A stretch of DNA of 18,465 nucleotides from an uncultured Lachnoclostridium sp. (lineage in GTDB: Bacteria; Bacillota; Clostridia; Lachnospirales; Lachnospiraceae). Below, in pieces: positions 1-3,981 of this stretch. Position numbers and translations under genes: made by a program. The stretch is taken from assembly GCA_902464595.1 (NCBI GenBank), contig CABQJX010000050.1:1-18465 (forward strand). The letters are read 5' to 3'. Positions within the stretch are counted from its first letter, which is position 1, and each line of letters starts with the position of its first letter. The notes beneath the pieces are model-generated. The model did no database searches and was not told where the DNA came from. It saw nothing but the letters and a program-made list of their open reading frames with translations.

Positions 1-41
1 TAAAAACAAGATATTTTGAAAAAGAGGAAGGAAAACAATTC

Positions 42-110
42 ATGCGTATGTCGTGGCTTATGCCGGTTTCGACTATACAATCTTTATTTTTTCTGATACA
101 ATCTCCCTGA
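42..110 (+). CDS. Possible 22-residue hydrophobic leader peptide
   Basis: A short open frame begins with ATG at 42 and ends with TGA at 108-110. A purine-rich GAGGAAGG ribosome binding site lies about 8 bases upstream. The peptide starts MRMSWLMP and continues with a Leu/Phe/Ile-rich stretch. Its stop is followed directly by the AAGGGGG ribosome binding site of the next gene at 125, so the two could be translationally coupled. No homologue is recognised. It could be a chance ORF; the placed ribosome binding site is the only real support. Confidence 0.25.
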   Translation: MRMSWLMPVSTIQSLFFLIQSP

Positions 111-124
111 AAGGGGGTGCTTCC

Positions 125-406
125 ATGACCTTTGATGAATTCATTGATCGGTCTGATCGCGATTATGAACAGATGGTTCAAGATTTATTATTAAGCAAGC
201 CGCTCTCGGTTTCTAAGGTTGAAGATGCTTCTGGACACAGTGCATATAATACTGTTTACCTGCAGGATTTTCTTCGTTTAAGAACCTTGACTATGATTTC
301 CGTTTACCACGATTATCTCCGAAAGCAGCTTCTTAAAACTATGAATGTTGACATCGGAGATTTCTTAGGGCTTGACCAAGTTCCTGAGGAGATGCATGAT
401 AAGTGA
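125..406 (+). CDS. Hypothetical protein, 93 residues, accessory region
   Basis: I do not recognise this protein. The start at 125 is chosen because AAGGGGG lies at 111-117 with 7 bases of spacing; an in-frame ATG at 53 has no comparable site. The protein begins MTFDEFIDRSDRDY, is mostly helical and charged, and has no visible signal peptide or membrane segment. The middle (around QDFLRLRTLTMISVYHDYLR) looks amphipathic. Its last 68 bases overlap the 3' end of the convergent gene ending at 339, so one of the two ends may be mis-called. It sits in an AT-rich region with phage-type regulators, which suggests mobile-element cargo. The function is unknown. Confidence 0.55.
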   Translation: MTFDEFIDRSDRDYEQMVQDLLLSKPLSVSKVEDASGHSAYNTVYLQDFLRLRTLTMISVYHDYLRKQLLKTMNVDIGDFLGLDQVPEEMHDK

Positions 407-803
407 TTTTTGCTGTCTCCTTGCGAGCGCTCCGATTGAGACCATCAACAACTCTGTCCATATTTATTTCTTGATCCGGGACTGGCTTGCTACAACTTGC
501 CAGTTCCCGGTCAACCCTCATCAACCAATCGCTCTCATCCTCGGTACATAAACCGTAATACTCATCCGTTCTACTAAAGCAGTATTCCACTCCGTAAAAT
601 TGCTTTAATGCCAGTTTGTAAACCTCCCACTGTGCTTGACACCAAAGAGCAGATTGCATTCCTCTTTTGTATTCTTCTGAATCATAACCATGAAACCATT
701 GTGCTTCCAGTGCTTTGTCCCATGCAGTGATTGTATCTTCCAACTCACTGCCAAACTCAGTCTTCATAAATTTCTTTTTGTTCATTTTCATCAGATAACT
801 CAT
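339..803 (-). CDS. Hypothetical protein, 154 residues, downstream of XRE gene
   Basis: I do not recognise this protein. It is acidic and rich in Trp, Tyr and Glu (for example AQWFHGYDSEEYKRGMQSA and CQAQWEVYKLALKQFYG), with no membrane segment or signal peptide visible, so it is probably cytoplasmic. The start is well supported: AAGGAGGA at 808-815 lies 4 bases upstream of the ATG at 803. This ribosome binding site overlaps the TAA of the XRE-type gene at 814-1041, so the two are almost certainly cotranscribed and translationally coupled. It may be an effector partner of that small regulator, as in phage or element early operons, but this is inferred only from position. The 3' end overlaps the convergent gene ending at 406. 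Confidence 0.6.
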   Translation of the reverse strand: MSYLMKMNKKKFMKTEFGSELEDTITAWDKALEAQWFHGYDSEEYKRGMQSALWCQAQWEVYKLALKQFYGVEYCFSRTDEYYGLCTEDESDWLMRVDRELASCSKPVPDQEINMDRVVDGLNRSARKETAKITYHASPQELGQALRNLRCQHS

Positions 804-813
804 ATTTTCCTCC

Positions 814-1041
814 TTAAACGGCTTTTAAAAACTCTTCAAAATCCTCCGGGCTTCCTCCCAGCTTCGTAATTATGGGAAGGATATACTTATTTCCCGTACT
901 TTTTCCATGGATTGCTTCGCTGATCCGTGTCTGTGGAATATCCATCTGCCGGGCCAGCTCTGCCATAGATATCTCCCTACTTGCTACCTGCATCCTGACC
1001 CAGCGCCGGAATTCCGCTGTGTTTGTGATCTTTTCTCTCAT
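814..1041 (-). CDS. Small XRE/Cro-type helix-turn-helix regulator
   Basis: A 75-residue protein that is essentially one HTH_XRE fold. The scanning and recognition helices run from about residue 22 to 45 (REISMAELARQMDIPQTRIS followed by EAIHGK). The C-terminal part (ILPIITKLGGSPEDFEEF) fits the last helices of a Cro-like domain. AAAAGGAGG at 1052-1060 lies about 10 bases before the ATG at 1041. It is transcribed divergently from the XRE gene at 1267 across a repeat-rich 225-base region, the layout of a phage or ICE genetic switch in which this would be the Cro-like partner. It is coupled to the gene at 339-803. The HTH call is firm; the Cro-like role is inference. Confidence 0.8.
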   Translation of the reverse strand: MREKITNTAEFRRWVRMQVASREISMAELARQMDIPQTRISEAIHGKSTGNKYILPIITKLGGSPEDFEEFLKAV

Positions 1042-1111
1042 TATCTATCAACCTCCTTTTCTGGTATCATAGCAGTTTTAAGAGCCTTAAATGTAAATTT
1101 GATACGTTTTA

Positions 1112-1128
1112 CTGTAAGATTGTTACAA
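1112..1128. promoter_or_regulatory. Operator-like inverted repeat 1 in the divergent XRE region
   Basis: CTGTAAG-ATT-GTTACAA is a near-palindrome of 17 bases. It matches the perfect palindrome at 1168-1184 in length, spacer and half-site. Read on the - strand, TTGTAA at 1128-1123 could act as the -35 of the gene at 1041, with TATCAA at 1104-1099 as a poor -10 after 18 bases. A regulator bound here would block that promoter. The promoter assignment is tentative. Confidence 0.5.
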
Positions 1129-1167
1129 AATAACGTATACTGTTATATTCTAACGTGTTATAATGCT

Positions 1168-1184
1168 TTGTAAGGTTCTTACAA
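1168..1184. promoter_or_regulatory. Operator-like inverted repeat 2 in the divergent XRE region
   Basis: TTGTAAG-GTT-CTTACAA is a perfect 7-base inverted repeat with a 3-base spacer, the right size for a dimeric XRE repressor. Its centre is 56 bases from that of the copy at 1112-1128. TTGTAA at 1168-1173 is followed after 17 bases by TATATC at 1191-1196, a possible promoter for the gene at 1267. A second -10-like TATAAT lies at 1159-1164. Confidence 0.55.
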
Positions 1185-1199
1185 TGATTTTATATCCTG

Positions 1200-1249
1200 T
1201 TTTGAATAAAGTCAATACTATTTTGAATTATTTGTATTCTATTTTGAAT
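1200..1249 (+). repeat. Three TTTTGAAT direct repeats at exact 21-base spacing
   Basis: TTTTGAAT occurs at 1200-1207, 1221-1228 and 1242-1249. Starts are exactly 21 bases (two helical turns) apart, and each copy is preceded by T-R. The third copy runs into the GGAGG (1252-1256) of the gene at 1267. Face-of-helix phasing suggests cooperative binding of a regulator that could act on transcription or on ribosome access. Confidence 0.6.
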
Positions 1250-1266
1250 TTGGAGGCTGTAATACT

Positions 1267-1641
1267 GTGAAATCAATAGGTGAACGTTTAGCATATGTTA
1301 GATCTACAATTTTAGAAATGAATCAGGCCGACTTTGCAAAACTACTCGGAGTTTCGCAAGGAGCTCTTAGTGCAATGGAAAATAATAAGCGTGGACTCCC
1401 AATGGAAGCAATTATTAAATTGATAATTTATTCAAAATCGAATAATTCGGTATCATGTTCTTGGATATTGACAGGAATAGAAGATAATCCAACCCCAAAT
1501 ACACTATCCGCCGATGAACAGGAGCTACTTTCCACTTATAACTCTTTAGATAGACGTGGTAAACATAGTATCCACATGGCGATATATAATGAATTAGATA
1601 GAATGAATGCTACTTCATCTGTTGATGCTAAAATTTCTTAA
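1267..1641 (+). CDS. XRE-family repressor-like regulator (CI-like partner)
   Basis: A 124-residue protein with an N-terminal HTH_XRE domain at about residues 4-65. The recognition region is QADFAKLLGVSQGALSAMEN, followed by SWILTGIEDNP, the usual end of the XRE fold. The C-terminal third (SADEQELLSTYNSLDRRGKH and a last helix to ELDRM) resembles the short helical tail of clostridial phage and element repressors; there is no LexA-type peptidase domain, so RecA-driven self-cleavage is unlikely. Translation starts at GTG 1267 with GGAGG at 1252-1256, 10 bases upstream. Base composition is AT-rich compared with genes to the right. The divergent arrangement with the small XRE gene and the operator-like repeats between them support a bistable switch. 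Which protein binds which repeat cannot be told from sequence. Confidence 0.8.
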   Translation: MKSIGERLAYVRSTILEMNQADFAKLLGVSQGALSAMENNKRGLPMEAIIKLIIYSKSNNSVSCSWILTGIEDNPTPNTLSADEQELLSTYNSLDRRGKHSIHMAIYNELDRMNATSSVDAKIS

Positions 1642-1713
1642 AATTAATCATTCAAAAATTTTACGAATTGACTTTCATAAAATTAAGTGATACATTTTAA
1701 ACACATTTACCTC

Positions 1714-1735
1714 CATGCTAGCTGCTCCTAGCATG
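1714..1735. repeat. Perfect 8-base inverted repeat before the terminator
   Basis: CATGCTAG and CTAGCATG flank a 6-base loop, CTGCTC. It lies directly next to the A-tract of the terminator at 1737-1778, so two hairpins stand side by side. It could be an operator, an RNA-stability element, or part of a mobile-element end. Confidence 0.5.
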
Positions 1736-1736
1736 A

Positions 1737-1778
1737 AAAAAAGAGCCACAATCAAATTTATTTGACTGGCTCTTTTTT
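1737..1778. terminator. Strong bidirectional intrinsic terminator
   Basis: AAAAAAGAGCCA pairs with TGGCTCTTTTTT, and the loop is itself extended by TCAAAT/ATTTGA. The A-run on one side and T-run on the other make it work on both strands. It would end transcription from the XRE gene at 1267 and also block leftward transcription coming from the pilus genes. Confidence 0.85.
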
Positions 1779-1779
1779 A

Positions 1780-2146
1780 GTTCCCATTAAAGGTTCCCAT
1801 TAGTTGGTATTAAATAATTCTTTCAAACACATTTTAAATGGATTTTTAAAAGGGTATATAGATAGCCTTTTAAATCTAAAAATCCTTTTAAAATCAATAT
1901 ATTTGGGCATTGCGAAAATATCTTTTAAACACCTTTTAAACGCTTTTAAAAAATATTTTAACGGAACGTTTTTTAGGGAGTCCCACTCTCCTTTTTAAGC
2001 ATTTTTATTTTTCAGGTTGGCATTAAGTTCCCATTAAAAAATTAAGGTCTTTTCCATTTCTCTAAGCCCTAGAAACCCTTATTTTATAAGCATTCTATCC
2101 CTGTAAGGGTCTTTAAGGTTTTATAAGGCTTCCGAGGTTCCCATAT
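1780..2146 (+). repeat. GTTCCCATTA-type direct repeats near the pilus-gene breakpoint
   Basis: GTTCCCATTA occurs at 1780-1789, 1793-1802 and 2027-2036, and GTTCCCATAT at 2137-2146 inside the broken pilus reading frame. Two related words, GTTGGTATTAAA (1803-1814) and GTTGGCATTAA (2016-2026), sit directly beside them. No confident gene lies between 1642 and 2112. Repeats of one orientation clustered at an element-chromosome junction are what arm-type recombinase sites look like. No integrase is visible in the window, so this reading is only inferred. Confidence 0.4.
1819..1961 (+). repeat. TTTTAAA array with a low-complexity ORF
   Basis: TTTTAAA starts at 1832, 1844, 1868, 1886, 1923, 1934 and 1944, with TTTTAA at 1956; another copy lies at 1695. 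The last four are 10-12 bases apart, about one helical turn. A weak ORF runs through the array from TTG at 1804 to the stop at 1996-1998 (64 residues, Lys/Leu/Phe-rich). In it SFKHILNGF (from 1819) recurs as SFKHLLNAF (from 1921), partly through synonymous codons. AAAGG at 1788-1792 is the only possible ribosome binding site. The array may therefore be DNA-level binding sites, or codons of a cationic amphipathic peptide. I cannot decide between these. Confidence 0.45.
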
Positions 2147-2253
2147 TTGCAGTCTATACGAAAAACTACACCTGTTTCCTTCTGATTCACATAATCGGCC
2201 AGTCTCTTTGCAAAAACCGGGTCGGCATCATATACTGCCAGAATTTTCGTCAT
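2113..2253 (-). pseudogene. Truncated Tad/Flp pilus gene, 5' fragment (TadZ/CpaE-like)
   Basis: A 46-codon reading frame starts at ATG 2253 with GGTGAGGGG (2262-2270) 8 bases upstream. It begins MTKILAVYDADPVFAKRLAD and continues YVNQKE, which resembles from memory the receiver-like N-terminus of TadZ/CpaE-type proteins in Lachnospiraceae Flp-pilus operons (full length several hundred residues). After about residue 27 the sequence turns into VVFRIDCKYGN and soon stops, in AT-rich accessory DNA that carries repeats. It lies downstream of the prepilin peptidase gene, where such a gene is expected. I infer that an integration or deletion removed the rest and that no functional TadZ is made from this copy. 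The family name is less certain than the truncation. Confidence 0.5.
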
Positions 2254-2265
2254 GTTTCTTACCCC

Positions 2266-2376
2266 TCACCTTACTTTCCGGCACTTTTGCGCCTGCACAT
2301 TCAGCATCCGATCACTTTCTTCTCTCACCCCCCTTCCTGCTAAACGCTCTTTTACTATTTTAATGCTGTCGTTCAC
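2266..2376 (-). CDS. Possible 36-residue protein between pilus genes
   Basis: An open frame starts at GTG 2376, six bases after the stop of the prepilin peptidase gene, and ends with TGA at 2268-2266. That stop lies inside the ribosome binding site of the truncated gene at 2253. It is basic and charged (NDSIKIVKERLAGRGVREES, ending CRKVR). The tight packing suggests an operon member, but the only possible ribosome binding site is a weak ATAGG. No family is recognised and it may be a chance frame. Confidence 0.3.
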   Translation of the reverse strand: MNDSIKIVKERLAGRGVREESDRMLNVQAQKCRKVR

Positions 2377-2381
2377 AGTAC

Positions 2382-2915
2382 CTATCGGGTTAAAGCTATC
2401 ATCACTGTCCCCATTACAAAACAAGCTCCCATAGGGATCACTGCTCTTTTTCCATCACGTTCCAAGCAATAATAAGCTCCCGCATTCCCGCTCTGGATCC
2501 ATTCCTTCAGGTAGGAAAACATATAAGAAAATCTGCAGAGCATGCTGCCTTCCCTTAACATCTTCCCCAAAGCCCATAAGGCCCCCAGACATAATCCTGT
2601 CCACACAGCCATAGCCCCTTGCTTCAGGCCAAAGCAGCCAAAAAGCAGTGCCATCAGCTTTACATCTCCCGCTCCGGTCATGCGCAAATAAAAAAACGGA
2701 AAACCTAACAGCAATCCAAACATCACTCTTGCCCCAAAACAGGCATACGCCTTTGCCAGATCGCCAAAAACATTACTTCCGCCCACATTCTGAACTGCGC
2801 CAATACCTATTCCTGCGGCCCAGAATACCGCTGCTCCCAAAAGAGCTCTGTTCGGTATACGATACCGCACAAGATCAGAACCGCCGCAATAAGCCAAAAA
2901 GCCACACATCCCCAC
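2382..2915 (-). CDS. Prepilin peptidase of the A24 family (CpaA/TadV-like)
   Basis: This is a membrane aspartyl protease that would cleave the leader of Flp/Tad prepilins at the cytoplasmic face. Both family signatures are present: the first Asp in SDLVRYRIPN (Asp14) and the GxGD motif in MTGAGDVKLMALLFG (Asp84). Several hydrophobic segments follow (about residues 24-42, 62-80, 96-118 and the C-terminus). The reading frame is given from GTG 2915; ATG 2909 is the next choice. Neither has a well placed ribosome binding site: AGGAGGGG lies about 27 bases upstream, next to a TTG that enters this frame only if one T of the CTTTTTAAAA run is removed. The first membrane helix is also short for the family. 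The start may be frameshifted, or translation may start at a rare codon. Downstream lie a possible small ORF and a truncated TadZ-like gene, so the pathway may be dead here. Confidence 0.8.
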   Translation of the reverse strand: MGMCGFLAYCGGSDLVRYRIPNRALLGAAVFWAAGIGIGAVQNVGGSNVFGDLAKAYACFGARVMFGLLLGFPFFYLRMTGAGDVKLMALLFGCFGLKQGAMAVWTGLCLGALWALGKMLREGSMLCRFSYMFSYLKEWIQSGNAGAYYCLERDGKRAVIPMGACFVMGTVMIALTR

Positions 2916-3032
2916 AAAACAAATTTTAAAAAGCGAACAATCCCCTCCTAATCTCCTGTCCTAAGCAGACAAAACTATTTTGTTTTAAACTTTTAAATCC
3001 TCAATAGAAACAATAAAATAAATGGAATATCT

Positions 3033-3045
3033 GCCCGAAACGGGC
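3033..3045 (-). other. Hairpin in the prepilin peptidase leader
   Basis: GCCCG-TTT-CGGGC (read on the - strand) is a perfect 5-base stem with a 3-base loop, preceded by a T-run. It lies in the leader of about 190 bases between the promoter at 3111-3139 and the peptidase gene. A second possible hairpin (CGGTCT/AGACTG) lies near the promoter-proximal end. I recognise no known riboswitch here. Confidence 0.35.
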
Positions 3046-3110
3046 TTAAAAAAATAATTGAAAATTAGATAAATACAGTCTGTGAAATAGACCGTGCTGA
3101 ATGTTGTTCC

Positions 3111-3139
3111 ATTATGGTTCATAATCTGCAAAATGTCAA
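3111..3139 (-). promoter_or_regulatory. Strong sigma-A promoter for the leftward pilus genes
   Basis: On the - strand TTGACA (3139-3134) is followed after exactly 17 bases by CATAAT (3116-3111), matching 6/6 and 5/6 of the consensus. Transcription would start near 3104 and run through a leader of about 190 bases into the prepilin peptidase gene. This lies within the 326-base gap between 2915 and 3242. Confidence 0.7.
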
Positions 3140-3173
3140 GAGCCATTTCAAAAATTTTTCTTTTTGCCCTCCC

Positions 3174-3202
3174 TTGACCTCGCTGCCTATTTATGATAAG
3201 CT
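3174..3202 (+). promoter_or_regulatory. Possible promoter of the ArsR-family gene
   Basis: TTGACC at 3174-3179 is a good -35. The hexamer at 17 bases, TAAGCT (3197-3202), is a poor -10, while the better TATGAT (3192-3197) is too close. The palindrome at 3209-3224 follows directly, at the expected transcription start. Confidence 0.35.
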
Positions 3203-3208
3203 ATATTT

Positions 3209-3224
3209 GTTTAAATTTTTAAAC
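3209..3224. promoter_or_regulatory. Perfect palindrome, likely operator of the ArsR-type regulator
   Basis: GTTTAAA-TT-TTTAAAC is a perfect 16-base inverted repeat between the possible promoter and the ribosome binding site (AAAGGAG) of the gene at 3242. A similar word, GTTTTAAACTTTTAAAT, lies at 2982-2998 in the leader of the divergent prepilin peptidase gene. ArsR proteins bind such AT-rich palindromes and often repress themselves; control of both directions is inference. Confidence 0.55.
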
Positions 3225-3241
3225 CAAAGGAGAGTTTGGGA

Positions 3242-3592
3242 ATGACCACTGCCCTGGAACTGCAAAAACGCTTTCATGACTGCATGCCCCTATTTATCGC
3301 TTTGGGCGACGAGATGCGCTTATCCATTATTGAAGTTCTGACCAATGAAGCCATAAACAGCCGCCTGCCTTCCGGCCCTGTTGATTTTGAGCATCATGGC
3401 CTCAATGTAAATGAGATTACCAGACGTACCAGCTTGTCCCGCCCCGCCATATCCCATCATCTGAAAATATTAAAAGAGGCAGGGATCGTAAATGTGCGTC
3501 AGGAAGGGACTGCCAATTATTACTATCTCACTTTTCGGGAGCCCAACCGCAGGCTGATGGAATTAGGCTACCGGCTGGAAGAATTTTTATAA
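3242..3592 (+). CDS. ArsR-family winged-helix transcriptional regulator
   Basis: A 116-residue single-domain protein. MPLFIALGDEMRLSIIEVL at about residues 15-33 is the classic start of the ArsR fold. LNVNEITRRTSLSRPAISHH with LKILKEAGIV (about 58-88) is the HTH, and VRQEGTANYYYLTF is the wing. The start at 3242 is preferred over TTG 3236 because AAAGGAG ends 9 bases before it. Metal-sensor hallmarks such as ELCVCD are missing and the only cysteine is Cys14, so it probably senses something other than metal, or no small ligand. An insert of about 20 residues (SRLPSGPVDFEHHG) lies before the HTH. A perfect palindrome lies just upstream. It is divergent from the pilus genes and 122 bases ahead of the DUF2508 gene. 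The target is unknown. Confidence 0.8.
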   Translation: MTTALELQKRFHDCMPLFIALGDEMRLSIIEVLTNEAINSRLPSGPVDFEHHGLNVNEITRRTSLSRPAISHHLKILKEAGIVNVRQEGTANYYYLTFREPNRRLMELGYRLEEFL

Positions 3593-3714
3593 CAGATATG
3601 CACCTTGCTTCCTTTCCTGGATATTTTATTTTACTGGACACTTCCACTGCGTCAATGTATAAGACTTCATTTTCCAGATATACTAATTTTATCAATATCC
3701 GGGAGATGAATGAT

Positions 3715-3936
3715 ATGTTTGATATTTTTAAGCCTTTTCAGGATACCTCAGCCATGAAAACAGCCTTTTTGCTCCGAAGTGAGATTGAACGCACCAAGCA
3801 GTCCATCGACTCTGCCAGAAATCACTTTGAACAGGCTGTAGATCCTACCCTTATCGACTGTTATATCTATGAGCTCAATGCAGCTCAGCTGCGGTATCAG
3901 TTTCTTCTGAGAAAATTTAAAAGTCAGGAGAAATAA
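3715..3936 (+). CDS. DUF2508 (YaaL-type) small protein
   Basis: A 73-residue protein. The core EIERTKQSIDSARNHFEQAV (about residues 24-43), followed by DPTLIDCYIYELNAAQLRYQ, matches the DUF2508/YaaL pattern, in which LIDxYIYELxAAQxRYxFLL is typical. The function of this family is unknown; it is common in Firmicutes and often lies near recR or bofA, neither of which is seen here. The start is set at ATG 3715, with GGGAG at 3701-3705 9 bases upstream; longer frames back to 3598 add a non-conserved extension without a ribosome binding site. It is predicted to be two helices and cytoplasmic. It lies 45 bases before the amylase gene and could be cotranscribed with it. Confidence 0.75.
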   Translation: MFDIFKPFQDTSAMKTAFLLRSEIERTKQSIDSARNHFEQAVDPTLIDCYIYELNAAQLRYQFLLRKFKSQEK

Positions 3937-3981
3937 GTCCTTTTTATGGACATTATCCTAAAATGATCGTGAGGAAAAAAC

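Noticed and set aside
1200..1249. CRISPR-like array
   Set aside because: Repeats of 8 bases at 21-base spacing are far too short, and no Cas gene is present.
2982..3104. c-di-GMP riboswitch in the pilus leader
   Set aside because: The conserved GEMM core could not be found; only simple hairpins are visible.
3598..3714. 39-residue N-terminal extension of the DUF2508 protein
   Set aside because: There is no ribosome binding site before 3598, while GGGAG is well placed for ATG 3715.
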